Assembly: GCF_902859705.1 (NCBI RefSeq)
Contig: NZ_CADIJO010000016.1
Coordinates: 1 to 64,000 of the forward strand
DNA length: 64,000 nucleotides
Direction: 5' to 3'
Origin: Achromobacter deleyi
Lineage (GTDB): Bacteria; Pseudomonadota; Gammaproteobacteria; Burkholderiales; Burkholderiaceae_B
Shown: one piece after another, positions 1 through 8,134 of the stretch
Numbering within the stretch: position 1 is the stretch's first letter
Layout of the letters: the number at the start of each line of letters is the position of its first letter
The notes under the pieces: generated by a model
What the model was told of the DNA's origin: nothing
Seen by the model: only the letters and a program-made list of their open reading frames with translations
The model's database searches: none
Position numbers and translations under genes: made by a program

Positions 1-45
1 CTTCAGGAAGCCGATGATCTGCTCTTCGGTGTATCGCTTCTTCAT
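1..45 (-). CDS. IS3-family transposase OrfA, N-terminal 15 residues (partial)
   Basis: Only the first 15 codons are present, reading MKKRYTEEQIIGFLK. This is the typical beginning of the OrfA helix-turn-helix protein of IS3-family elements, which binds the terminal inverted repeats and is joined to OrfB by programmed frameshifting. The gene runs off the left edge. An AGAGGA-like ribosome binding site lies 6-7 bases before the ATG. The family call rests on this short but characteristic start. Confidence 0.8.
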   Translation of the reverse strand, partial: MKKRYTEEQIIGFLK

Positions 46-110
46 GTCCGTCCTCTTGTGAGACGGACTCTACTAAGATCAGGTTGGCCCGGAAAACGGG
101 GGGCAGGTCA
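1..110 (-). mobile_element. End of an IS3-family insertion sequence (partial)
   Basis: The left edge holds the 5' end of an IS3-family transposase orfA on the minus strand, preceded by its non-coding end. Read on the minus strand, TGACCTGCCCC at about 110-100 looks like the terminal inverted repeat of an IS407-like IS3 element; the outer boundary is inferred from that and from where LysR similarity stops. A 7-bp inverted repeat (46-52 and 62-68) sits just upstream of orfA. The remainder of the element is outside the window, so the other end and any target duplication cannot be seen. Confidence 0.7.
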
Positions 111-399
111 CGACGTCGAAGCGCCGTTTGTAGAGGCCCGTAATGAGATCGCTCGCCGTAACCTCATTAAATTCCATAGAAACTTCGGGCTCCTCCGCGC
201 GCTGCAGGGCAAGCAATGCAGCTAGGTACGAAGAGGCCACACCAGGCGCTATGGCGAGCCTGAGCTGTGGGCGTGGGCTGGTGGCGTCGTGCATGAGAGG
301 CCCCAAGAAGCGATAAGACAAGGATGGAAAGTCTTCATGATAGCTAGTTTGAGTTAAACTTAACGTGGTTAAATTGTTTGGACTGTTCGACGCTTCCAA
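111..399 (-). pseudogene. LysR-type regulator fragment interrupted by the IS3 element
   Basis: From about 270 down to 111 the frame encodes the beginning of a LysR effector-binding domain (LRLAIAPG, then RAEEPEV), resembling the same region of the intact LysR gene at 712-1602 but clearly a different paralogue. Similarity stops where the IS3 end begins, and the frame closes inside the IS at 79-81. No winged-helix DNA-binding domain is visible upstream; the first 40 or so codons overlap the start of the XRE gene on the other strand and are probably not LysR. It is a double-ended remnant and unlikely to be functional. Confidence 0.6.
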
Positions 400-401
400 G
401 G

Positions 402-707
402 ATGGAGAAGCGAACTGTCCGACGAGGCCGTCCCCCAGGAACTACCACTTTCGACGCCGAGCCAGCGTTGGCATTCGGAGCGGCCGTTCGTGTCGCCCGC
501 CTGACGCAAGGTGTTGCTCAGGAAGAACTGGCTGCGAAAGCAGGGATCGAGCGATCGCACATGGGCAAAATAGAGCGTGGGGAGCACATGCCCACTCTCG
601 CTCTGATCTTAAGAATCGCCGCCGGACTCAAGCTCAGTGCTGCGGAACTCGTCAGCGCAGCCGAACGCAATCTTCGTGCCGCGGCGCACGATTCAGATAG
701 GCATTGA
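402..707 (+). CDS. XRE-family helix-turn-helix regulator
   Basis: A 101-residue DNA-binding protein with a single lambda Cro/C1-type helix-turn-helix at about residues 25-80 (TQGVAQEELAAKAGIERSHM then GKIERGEHMPT), the usual XRE signature. The basic N-terminus (KRTVRRGRPPG) is typical of small XRE regulators carried by ICEs of this class. The ATG at 402 is chosen over an upstream TTG at 378 because family members begin near the RxGRPxG stretch; neither has a strong ribosome binding site. It ends 4 bp before the convergent LysR gene. Its targets cannot be deduced. Confidence 0.8.
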   Translation: MEKRTVRRGRPPGTTTFDAEPALAFGAAVRVARLTQGVAQEELAAKAGIERSHMGKIERGEHMPTLALILRIAAGLKLSAAELVSAAERNLRAAAHDSDRH

Positions 708-711
708 CGCT

Positions 712-1602
712 TTAGTCACCCGGAGGTCCTCGCAGACGTTCGATGAAGCGATCCAGCGAAACCGATGAGTTGCTGCTTTCTGGCCGAAGCAGATAGGTTG
801 TGATTACCGCCGTGTCCTGCGCCAGAGGGCGAATCACCACGTCCGGCCTCTGGCTGATGGGAATCTTGGTCGCCGTCATGAAACCAATCCCATAGCCTGC
901 GCCGACGAGCGTTAGCATCATGTCCAGCGACGACACTTCTTCGACAACGTTGAGTCTGTGTTCCAGAACCTGTAGCAGCCGATTTAGTTCTCGGCAGTAG
1001 CCTTCGCAGGCCAGTTTGTCGCACAGAACCAGTGGGTGACCCTGAAGTTCGTTCAGCGGAACTTGCTTGTGCGCAAGAAGCGAGTGCCGCGCTGGCATGG
1101 CGATCACAATCGGGTCTCGCCAGATCGGTTCAGCCACGATGCCTTCGCCAACATCCGCCGCGTGTGCAAATCCGATCGTGAAGTCGCCAGACCGTAGGCC
1201 CCGTATCTGCTCGGTCAGCGGTACCTCGGAGAGACGTATCTCGACCTCGGGCTCTTCCGCGCGGCAACGAGCTAGGAACGCCGATAGTCGTGGGTCCATC
1301 GCACCATCGGAAATTGCAATGCGCAGGCTGCCCCTCAGGCCCGCGGCAATGGCTCTGGCATTTTCACGCGCTTGCTCCAGGACAGTGAAGAGTCGGCGGG
1401 TGTCCTGCAAGAATGCCGCCCCCGCCACGGTCAGCCGTGTGCCCCTGCGGTCGCGGTCAAACAGCGTGACCCCAAGCTCATCTTCCAATTCCTTGATCGC
1501 GCGAGACAAGGGGGGTTGCTCTATATGCAGCCTCTCGGCCGCCCGCGTGAAATGCAACTCCTCTGCCAAGACGACAAAGCATCGTAGATGACGCAACTCC
1601 AT
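712..1602 (-). CDS. LysR-family transcriptional regulator
   Basis: A 296-residue protein of normal LysR length. The N-terminal winged helix (residues 1-60: MELRHLRCFV, FTRAAERLH, QPPLSRAIKELE) is followed by a complete effector-binding domain beginning near residue 90 (LRIAISDGA). The ATG at 1602 has GAGGAG eight bases upstream and gives the canonical MELRHLR start, so the longer upstream extension is rejected. It is convergent with the XRE gene and sits downstream of copK on the same strand, 230 bp away. The inducer and target are unknown; a role in the copper island is possible by position only. Confidence 0.88.
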   Translation of the reverse strand: MELRHLRCFVVLAEELHFTRAAERLHIEQPPLSRAIKELEDELGVTLFDRDRRGTRLTVAGAAFLQDTRRLFTVLEQARENARAIAAGLRGSLRIAISDGAMDPRLSAFLARCRAEEPEVEIRLSEVPLTEQIRGLRSGDFTIGFAHAADVGEGIVAEPIWRDPIVIAMPARHSLLAHKQVPLNELQGHPLVLCDKLACEGYCRELNRLLQVLEHRLNVVEEVSSLDMMLTLVGAGYGIGFMTATKIPISQRPDVVIRPLAQDTAVITTYLLRPESSNSSVSLDRFIERLRGPPGD

Positions 1603-1760
1603 AAATCGGGCTCCTCGCAAGTCCTCATTCGCGCCAGATGTCCCGTGGACGAATCACGGTGGACGGGGAGGCTGGATCCATTTCAGGGAAGTTGATGCGC
1701 TTGACATCGCAAAAACTGGCACCTTGAGCGCTCGTGGTTGCTCGTGACGCGTCCCAAGCG

Positions 1761-1783
1761 CGCGCGCCCAATCGGGGCGCGCG
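1761..1783 (-). terminator. Strong hairpin downstream of copK
   Basis: A 9-bp perfect GC inverted repeat (1761-1769 with 1775-1783, loop aatcg) follows copK. There is no T tract on the minus strand, so it may act as an mRNA-stabilising hairpin or a weak terminator. Confidence 0.4.
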
Positions 1784-1833
1784 TCTCTGTCACACTGTGC
1801 AGAAGCTTTGAAAAGCACCGCACACCCGCGGCG

Positions 1834-2118
1834 TCATCCGCCGTGCTCTTTTTGTAGCAGCGACCCGAGGCGAGCGACTTCATTGCTGGTGATCGCGATG
1901 TTGCGCCCATCCTTCGTCGACACCGAAGCTCCGACATTGAGATAGACGGCGCGCCCGAAGCGGCTTTCCTGTGCCATCTTTCCGTCCTTGAAGATGTACA
2001 GCGTTCCCCCGTCAGCCAAGGGAACCATTTCCTTGGCTGCTTGGGCTGCTGCATGACCGGCGAAGGCTGGCACGGAGAGAGCGCTCAACAGGGCGGCAAT
2101 GACAATTTGCGATTTCAT
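1834..2118 (-). CDS. copK: CopK-family periplasmic copper-binding protein
   Basis: A 94-residue precursor with a clear Sec signal peptide (residues 1-25, cleavage near AAAQA) and a short mature domain containing the CopK signature: a GGTLYIFKDGKM segment, Phe-Gly, then a KDGRNI hairpin and the tail RLGSLLQKEHGG. CopK of Cupriavidus binds Cu(I) and Cu(II) in the periplasm and is strongly copper-induced. AAGGAG seven bases before the ATG supports the start. It is transcribed away from the copD/copC genes in the same direction, about 130 bp downstream of copD. CopK is largely confined to metal-resistant beta-proteobacteria, which hints at the origin of the island. Confidence 0.8.
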   Translation of the reverse strand: MKSQIVIAALLSALSVPAFAGHAAAQAAKEMVPLADGGTLYIFKDGKMAQESRFGRAVYLNVGASVSTKDGRNIAITSNEVARLGSLLQKEHGG

Positions 2119-2203
2119 GATCGACTCCTTTGTAAAAACGACGACAACTTGCGCCGCGTCGTTAAATGTAGAAGCAGGCGGTCTACAGAGCGCTTACCCG
2201 TGC

Positions 2204-2213
2204 ATTACATTCA
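2204..2213. promoter_or_regulatory. CopR-box-like half site before copK
   Basis: ATTACATTCA, identical to the first ten bases of the perfect palindrome between copA and copR (10160-10175), lies about 85 bp upstream of the copK start. A second, imperfect half (TTCATGTGC) follows. It may place copK under CopR control; inferred from sequence identity only. Confidence 0.4.
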
Positions 2214-2246
2214 ATTCATGTGCTGTCATCTGCCGCCCATGAAGGA

Positions 2247-3173
2247 CTAGGTTCCAGTGGGAGACAAGATGCCAAGCCATGCAACGCTCGCCAGAACCAA
2301 AACGGCCAAGGTCGCCTCCGTGAACAGACTCTGTCTAAGCTTGATGACTGCCTGTGCGCGATTGCCTGCCTTCAAAGCAGCCTCCAGGCTCGGGCTCAAC
2401 CGATACCGATTGGCAGCAGCCAACGCCAGCATGCCTGCGAAAAGCAAGAGCTTTACCATCAGCAGCCGGCCATACAGCGTCGAGATGAGCGGATCAAACG
2501 ATGGTCCGGCGATCAACAGGTAATTGAGAATTCCACTCACGACGAGTGCAGCCACGATCGCTGTACCTATGCGAGTAAAGCCATTCGACGTCCGACTGAG
2601 GACCGCTACCGGGTCTTGCGCGACATCCTGCTTGTGGGATGCCAGCATCAAGAACGCCACCAATGCGCCCACCCAAGCGCCCGCTGCCCAGAGGTGCGTG
2701 ATATCCGACGCAAGATGGATGTAGCCGCGAACGCCGTCGTCCATCGCGCCGTGGCCTGCCCACGCAAGGGTCGCCAGCGCCACGCCGGTGGAGAGCGCCA
2801 TCACTGCAAATCGCAAGGTAGCGTTCAATTTCAACATTGCGACGAGCACACACACCAACAGCGCGAGGATGCGAATGCACCAGGCGATGCCCATGTGCGT
2901 GCCCGTAATGAGCATGTCGAAGACGTGCGTTGACAGCTCCGCGTAGCTCTGGGCACCGGACATGGCCTTGGCCATGACCGTCATGCCCCACATCGACAGG
3001 GCAATGCCGATGGCAGCGGATGCGCCAATGAGGACGCGATAGCGGCGCGAGATCGTCGAGGATCGCTCGTCGTTGCCCAAAGCATAGAGACCGAACATGG
3101 CGACGCCAAACGCCGCCGCCAGGTCCAGATACAGCGCCAGGCGCAGGACGATGGTCAACCAATCCCCGGCCAT
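2247..3173 (-). CDS. copD: Copper resistance inner-membrane protein CopD
   Basis: A 308-residue polytopic membrane protein with about eight hydrophobic segments, of normal CopD/PcoD length. Conserved His and Met residues lie in membrane segments (THMGIAW, GHGAMDDG, ITHLWAAGAWVGAL), the pattern of the CopD family thought to take up copper delivered by periplasmic CopC. It follows copC by 4 bp, so the two are translated as a pair. The ATG at 3173 directly precedes the first membrane helix. The transport direction is assumed from the family, not shown by the sequence. Confidence 0.9.
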   Translation of the reverse strand: MAGDWLTIVLRLALYLDLAAAFGVAMFGLYALGNDERSSTISRRYRVLIGASAAIGIALSMWGMTVMAKAMSGAQSYAELSTHVFDMLITGTHMGIAWCIRILALLVCVLVAMLKLNATLRFAVMALSTGVALATLAWAGHGAMDDGVRGYIHLASDITHLWAAGAWVGALVAFLMLASHKQDVAQDPVAVLSRTSNGFTRIGTAIVAALVVSGILNYLLIAGPSFDPLISTLYGRLLMVKLLLFAGMLALAAANRYRLSPSLEAALKAGNRAQAVIKLRQSLFTEATLAVLVLASVAWLGILSPTGT

Positions 3174-3177
3174 GGGC

Positions 3178-3564
3178 TTACTTCACCTTGAAGGTGACGT
3201 TACCCGTGATCGGATGCGTGTCCGAGGAGACGGCACGCCATTCGACGCGATAGTCACCGGGCTGGAGCGCCTGTGCCGGCGTGATGACCATGGTCTTGCC
3301 GTCGCCGGCAGCCGCGACGCTGGCGTTGATCTTCATCGGGCCATGGCTCGCCATTCCCGGCATGCCAGTCATGACAAGGCTCGCGGCGGAGAACTGCGGC
3401 ACCAGCGTCTCGGAGAACTTCAGTTCGATGGTGGCTGGCGCAGAAACCTGCGACTTGTCGGCCGGCGTTGAAGACACCAGCGAAGGATGCGCGAATGCGG
3501 CGGTGGCGAACAGACCAGCAGCGATCGGCGCGACGAGCTTGGCGATGAAATGTGAACGGGTCAT
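3178..3564 (-). CDS. copC: Periplasmic copper-binding protein CopC
   Basis: A 128-residue precursor. The signal peptide (about residues 1-25, ending AFA) is cleaved just before HPSLVSS, placing the conserved His at position 1 of the mature protein, the Cu(II) ligand in CopC. The Ig-like fold follows, with a Met-rich loop (MTGMPGMASHGPM) forming the Cu(I) site and the C-terminal SSDTHPITG strand carrying another Cu(II) ligand. The ATG at 3564 is chosen because upstream codons lack a signal-peptide-compatible start. The gene is coupled to copD. Confidence 0.92.
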   Translation of the reverse strand: MTRSHFIAKLVAPIAAGLFATAAFAHPSLVSSTPADKSQVSAPATIELKFSETLVPQFSAASLVMTGMPGMASHGPMKINASVAAAGDGKTMVITPAQALQPGDYRVEWRAVSSDTHPITGNVTFKVK

Positions 3565-3705
3565 AGAAGTTTCTACCTGGATGTGTGAGGTGTGGTTTAA
3601 GAACGAAATGCCGAGATAAGGCTTGCACCTTTGCAACGGCGTGGAACGAAAGAAACGGTTTGCTGGGCGATAGCAGGCTCCTGTAGTTTCAGAAAGAAAA
3701 TCCGG

Positions 3706-6186
3706 TCACAGTCGGCTCGCTCTCAGGCGCAAGGCGTTGCCAACGACCGACGCCGAACTCAGGCTCATCGCCAATGCTGCGATCAGCGGCGACAGCAGCC
3801 AGCCCGTGAGGGGATAGAGAACCCCGGCGGCGATGGGGATGCCCAGCGCGTTGTAGAGGAAGGCGAACATGAGGTTCTGCTTCATGTTGCGCACGGTACT
3901 CACCGAGAGCGTGCGAGCGACAGCGATGCCACGCAGGTCACCCTTGACCAGCGTGACCTGGGCGCTGTTCATCGCCACGTCGGTTCCCGTTCCCATGGCG
4001 ATGCCCACGTCTGCCTTCGCCAAGGCCGGCGCGTCGTTGATGCCGTCTCCGGCCATGGCGACGATGCGTCCTTCTTTCTGCAGTCGCTCGATCAACATGA
4101 GCTTGTCCGCCGGCTTGACCTCACCATGCACCTCGTCGATGCCTAGGCGTGCACCGACGGCTTTGGCGGTGGTCTGCCCGTCCCCGGTGGCCATGATGAC
4201 CCGCAGGCCCGCAGCCTTCAACGCGGCCAGGGCCTCGGGGGTGCTGCCCTTGACCGGATCGGACACGGCGAGCAAGCCCGCGAGCTGCCCGTCCACCGCC
4301 AGGTACATGACGCTGGCCCCTTCGCCGCGCAGAGCTTCGGCCTGGGGTACGAGCGGTTCCACCGATACGCCAGACTGTTCCATCAGCACTGTGTTGCCCA
4401 ACGCCAGTTGCCGGTGCTCAACCTTTCCGCGCACGCCGATGCCGGTTCCCGATTCAAAGCTCTGAGGCTTCACGAGTTGGAGGCCCTGGGCACGCGCGGC
4501 CTGCACGATGGCGTCGGCCAGGGGGTGTTCACTGCCCTGGTCCAGGCTGGCCGCAAGACGCAGCACCTCATCGTTCGTAAAGCCGGGGGCTGCGACGACC
4601 TGATCGAAAGCAGGTCGGCCTTCGGTCAGGGTTCCTGTCTTGTCGATGACGAGGGTATCGACCTTGCGAAGATTCTCGATCGCCGCGGCATCGCGGAACA
4701 GCACGCCCTGCGTGGCGCCACGGCCCGTTGCGACCATGATCGACATCGGCGTGGCCAGACCCAGCGCGCACGGGCAGGCGATGATCAGGACGGCCACCGC
4801 ATTGATCAGTCCATAGACCCAGGTGGGCTGTGGCCCGAAGAATCCCCATACAAGGAGCGTCGTTACCGCAATGGCGACGACGGCCATCACGAAGTAGCCG
4901 GCAACGACATCGGCCATGCGTTGCATCGGTGCCTTGGAACGCTGCGCCTGGGCGACCATCTGGACGATCTGCGATAGAACGGTGTCCGAGCCGATCCGCT
5001 CCGAACGCATGACCAGCGCGCCGCTGGTGTTGAGTGTGGCCCCGATGACCTTGTCGCCCACGCGCTTGCTGACGGGCAGCGGTTCGCCGGTCAGCATGGA
5101 TTCGTCAATCGAGCTGCTGCCCTCGTGCACGATGCCATCCACCGGCACCTTCTCGCCGGGTCGGATGCGCAGCAGGTCGCCGACGTGCACATGGCTGAGT
5201 GGCACGTCTTCCTCGCTGCCGTCCGCATTGATGCGCCGCGCCGTCTTGGGTGCCAGCCCCAGCAGCGACTTGATGGCTGCCGAAGTCTGGGAGCGGGCCT
5301 TGAGTTCCAGCACCTGGCCGAGCAGTGTCAGCGAGATGATGACGGCGGCGGCCTCGAAATACACGCCGACCCGTCCCATGGACATGAAGGAAGCTGGAAA
5401 CACTTCCGGCGCAACGGTTGCCACAACGCTGTAGATGAATGCCGCACCCGTTCCCAGGCCGATCAGTGTCCACATGTTCGGGCTGCGGTTGACCACGGAC
5501 AGCCAGCCGCGGGAGAAGAAGGGCCAGCCGGCCCACAGCACGATCGGCAACGACAGCACCAACTCGACCCAGCTCTGTGTAGCCATGTCCATCAGGTGCA
5601 GCCGCTCGCCCAGCATCGCCAGCGCCAAGACCACGAGCGTCAGCGGCAAGGTCCACCAGAAGCGACGCGAGAAGTCACGCAACTCCGGGTTGTCGTCATC
5701 GAGGTCGGGCAGCAGAGGCTCCAGCGTCATCCCGCACTTGGGGCAGGTTCCCGGATGATCCTGGCGGATCTCCGGGTGCATCGGGCAGGTGTAGATGGTT
5801 CCGGGCGCGGTTGGCGATGCCGCCGGGGCCGGTGAAACTGCGGTGCTGGCATGGTGATGCGGTGCATGGCCGCTGCCTGTGCCTATGCCCGCGTCACCGC
5901 TGGCATATCGCGCCGGATCGGCGTCGAATTTGGCCTTGCATCCGGTGCTGCAAAACAAGTACGTGTTCCCCAAGTGCGTGGAACGGTGCTCCGACGCCGC
6001 CGTGACCGCCATGCCACACACCGGATCTCGCGTCGCGGCATCGGGCTGCGTGTGGCTTGAGGACCCGCCCGCGTCGTCACTTCCAGCATGGCTGGCGTGA
6101 TGGTGGTGCGTATGCGGGCCGGACGTTGTGGCACCCGCCGCCATGCCTGCGTGCTCATGTCCTGAAGACTTGCTGGGTGAATTCAT
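3706..6186 (-). CDS. Copper-translocating P1B-type ATPase with His-rich/YHS N-terminus
   Basis: An 826-residue inner-membrane pump. The N-terminus is unusual: His-rich runs (residues 10-33 and 107-112), a YHS domain (DPVCGM at 54-59), then a Cys-Pro-Met-His/Cys-Pro-Lys-Cys metal-binding module (132-153) in place of the usual CxxC HMA domains. The core is complete: CPC in the membrane at 471-473, phosphorylated DKTGT at 515-519, the SEHPLA nucleotide motif near 555, and GDGIND near 715. CPC with this N-terminus is typical of Cu(I)/Ag(I) exporters such as CopF or SilP. It lies 140 bp upstream of copC, in the same direction. Confidence 0.92.
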   Translation of the reverse strand: MNSPSKSSGHEHAGMAAGATTSGPHTHHHHASHAGSDDAGGSSSHTQPDAATRDPVCGMAVTAASEHRSTHLGNTYLFCSTGCKAKFDADPARYASGDAGIGTGSGHAPHHHASTAVSPAPAASPTAPGTIYTCPMHPEIRQDHPGTCPKCGMTLEPLLPDLDDDNPELRDFSRRFWWTLPLTLVVLALAMLGERLHLMDMATQSWVELVLSLPIVLWAGWPFFSRGWLSVVNRSPNMWTLIGLGTGAAFIYSVVATVAPEVFPASFMSMGRVGVYFEAAAVIISLTLLGQVLELKARSQTSAAIKSLLGLAPKTARRINADGSEEDVPLSHVHVGDLLRIRPGEKVPVDGIVHEGSSSIDESMLTGEPLPVSKRVGDKVIGATLNTSGALVMRSERIGSDTVLSQIVQMVAQAQRSKAPMQRMADVVAGYFVMAVVAIAVTTLLVWGFFGPQPTWVYGLINAVAVLIIACPCALGLATPMSIMVATGRGATQGVLFRDAAAIENLRKVDTLVIDKTGTLTEGRPAFDQVVAAPGFTNDEVLRLAASLDQGSEHPLADAIVQAARAQGLQLVKPQSFESGTGIGVRGKVEHRQLALGNTVLMEQSGVSVEPLVPQAEALRGEGASVMYLAVDGQLAGLLAVSDPVKGSTPEALAALKAAGLRVIMATGDGQTTAKAVGARLGIDEVHGEVKPADKLMLIERLQKEGRIVAMAGDGINDAPALAKADVGIAMGTGTDVAMNSAQVTLVKGDLRGIAVARTLSVSTVRNMKQNLMFAFLYNALGIPIAAGVLYPLTGWLLSPLIAALAMSLSSASVVGNALRLRASRL

Positions 6187-6299
6187 AGTGACAAGTGCCC
6201 TCCGCCGTTAACCTTTGGTGTCTGGTGATCGCAGCAGGCCGCAGGCGCGCAAGGAGACAAGCGCGGCGTCGCGTGCTCGCACGGTGCGAGTGCCTCGAC

Positions 6300-6572
6300 T
6301 CATTGCTTCTGCTCCTTGGAGGCTGCGGCACCTTCCTTACCCTGACGCGCGGCATGATCGTGTCCGCCGTGGCCGTGACCACGGTGCATGAACAGGTGCA
6401 TCAGCGGACAAGCCGCCAGCAGCAGGAAGGGGAGATAGCCGGCAACATGTGCCGTATGCTCCTTGAGCAGGAAATACGCGGCGACAGCGGCGATGATGAG
6501 GAACGCCACGCCGTAGCGCGATCGCCAGAACCGGGGGCGATCGCTGGGGGTCTGTGTGTGCTGATGCTGCAT
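6300..6572 (-). CDS. DUF2933 small membrane protein
   Basis: A 90-residue protein with two hydrophobic helices (about residues 21-36 and 45-62) and a His-rich cytoplasmic or periplasmic tail (HRGHGHGGHDH). This is the DUF2933 family, repeatedly found in copper and silver resistance clusters next to P-type ATPases. Its function is not established; metal binding by the His tail is plausible. It sits 113 bp upstream of the ATPase gene and 33 bp downstream of copG. Confidence 0.8.
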   Translation of the reverse strand: MQHQHTQTPSDRPRFWRSRYGVAFLIIAAVAAYFLLKEHTAHVAGYLPFLLLAACPLMHLFMHRGHGHGGHDHAARQGKEGAAASKEQKQ

Positions 6573-6605
6573 GGCATATCTCCACGGAGAAGGGTTGATG
6601 GATGG

Positions 6606-7091
6606 TCAGCGATGCGACTGATAGACCGTGCTGCTACCGTTTTTCCCAATCAGCAGCACGTCGTAGGCGTCCTTGCGTCCACCATAGGCCGGACCATCCA
6701 TGCCGGGCGAACCGACCGGCATGCCGGGCGCCGCGAGGCCGATGGCCTGCGGGGCTTCGCGCAGCAAGCGTTGAATGTCCGAGGCAGGCACATGACCCTC
6801 GATGGCATAGCCGCCGATCTGCGCCGTGTGGCAAGAACCGTACTTCTGCGGGATGCCCAGCCGCGTGCGCGCTGCGGTGTTCCCGGTGTCGAGAACCTGC
6901 ACATCGAAGCCTGCGCCTTGCAGGTGTGAGACCCAGTCCTTGCAGCATCCGCAGCTCGGGTCCTTCCAGACCTTGGCAATCGGTCGGCTCTGCGCCAGGC
7001 TCGGTCCTGCGAGTGCCATCACCAACAAGCCAGCGATCAATGCCTGGCGTCTCGGCACTTTGCCCTGGCTTCTGTCGTAGTGCATGTTCAT
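6606..7091 (-). CDS. copG: DUF411 periplasmic protein (CopG-like)
   Basis: A 161-residue protein with a twin-arginine-like N-terminus (PRRQALIAGLLVMALAG) and a periplasmic thioredoxin-like domain. The family hallmark CGCC motif is present (DPSCGCCKDW, about residues 45-54), followed by GSCHTA and a Met-rich C-terminal part (GMPVGSPGM). DUF411/CopG proteins bind copper through this four-Cys site and are proposed copper oxidoreductases in the periplasm. An alternative ATG lies two codons downstream. It is between copB and the DUF2933 gene in the same operon. Confidence 0.85.
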   Translation of the reverse strand: MNMHYDRSQGKVPRRQALIAGLLVMALAGPSLAQSRPIAKVWKDPSCGCCKDWVSHLQGAGFDVQVLDTGNTAARTRLGIPQKYGSCHTAQIGGYAIEGHVPASDIQRLLREAPQAIGLAAPGMPVGSPGMDGPAYGGRKDAYDVLLIGKNGSSTVYQSHR

Positions 7092-7128
7092 GGATCGCCT
7101 CTCATCAGATGATCAAACCCGCTAGGTT

Positions 7129-8109
7129 CTAGAACCAGAATCGCACGCCAGCCACCCAGCGCGTCTGCTGCGCACGGCCGCCTTCGGCACGCACATAGTC
7201 CGCGGTGCGTCCGAAGCTGCCCGCCCGTTCCACGCCGATATAGGGGGCGAACTGGCGACTGAATTCATAGCGCAGGCGCAAGCCAGCAGACGCTTCGGCC
7301 AGGCCCTTGCCGATACCGCGTTCCGGGTCGTCCTTGCCATAAAACTGCAACTCGGCGCGAGGCTCCAGAATCAGTCGCTGGGTCAGCAGCAGCTCGTAGC
7401 TGCCTTCGACACGCAGCGCCGTACGTCCACCACTTCCCACGTAGCCCGTCGCCTCCAGCTCGAACCAGTAGGGGGCGAGGCCCTGGATGCCGAAAGCCAA
7501 CCATTGACGGCTCGGGCCTTCCCCGTTATCCACCCGAACGCCGAGCTGGGTGTCCCAGTACGGTGCGACGGCGTGCCCCCAGAGAAGCTCGGTACGCGAT
7601 TCTTCGAGCTTTCCTTTGGCGATATCGCCTTCGGCCTTCACGACGGCCTTGTTGTAGGTCGTCCCATACCACGCCTGGAGGTCGTAGGCCGTGGAGTCGT
7701 CTCCTTTGCGCGTGAAGCGGCGTTCCAGAGTTTCGCCGCGCAACGAAAAGAACCTGTGTTCGTCGGCCAGCATCAGCCGCGGCACACCGGGTACGGCGTA
7801 GTCGCCCGATCCCAATGTCAGGCCATTGGAGTAGCCATGCGGATCGCGGGCGTCAGGAGGCGCCGACCCGCCCTGCATCTGCATGTTGCCGTGATCCATG
7901 GCCGGGGCCGCGGTCGAGCCGCTCGCCGACGTCGCGTGACCCGCGTGCGGGTCGGCGGCAGGAGCCACGGTCTGAGTGGATGGCGCGGCCGTTTGAGCGT
8001 CGGCCTGGCCGTGCGCTGCATGGTCGTTCTGTGCTTGTGCCTGGGCGGCGACGCTTACCAGGGCCAGAAGCGTCGTGGCCAGTGCGCGAGTGGGGAGTGC
8101 TTTGGACAT
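7129..8109 (-). CDS. copB: Outer-membrane copper resistance protein CopB
   Basis: A 326-residue precursor with a signal peptide (residues 1-26), a low-complexity His/Met/Ala/Gln-rich stretch (27-90, with HAAHG, DPHAGH and MDHGNMQM) that should bind copper, and a CopB/PcoB beta-barrel domain ending in the aromatic residues WF, as expected for BAM-inserted outer-membrane proteins. The ATG at 8109 has AAGGAAG seven bases upstream and starts a proper signal peptide, so the upstream extension is rejected. It follows copA by 25 bp. Confidence 0.92.
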   Translation of the reverse strand: MSKALPTRALATTLLALVSVAAQAQAQNDHAAHGQADAQTAAPSTQTVAPAADPHAGHATSASGSTAAPAMDHGNMQMQGGSAPPDARDPHGYSNGLTLGSGDYAVPGVPRLMLADEHRFFSLRGETLERRFTRKGDDSTAYDLQAWYGTTYNKAVVKAEGDIAKGKLEESRTELLWGHAVAPYWDTQLGVRVDNGEGPSRQWLAFGIQGLAPYWFELEATGYVGSGGRTALRVEGSYELLLTQRLILEPRAELQFYGKDDPERGIGKGLAEASAGLRLRYEFSRQFAPYIGVERAGSFGRTADYVRAEGGRAQQTRWVAGVRFWF

Positions 8110-8134
8110 TCTTGGTCTTCCTTGTGCGCTGGGT

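Noticed and set aside
1683..2054. A 123-codon frame overlapping copK
   Set aside because: copK has a signal peptide, ribosome binding site and family signature; this frame has none.
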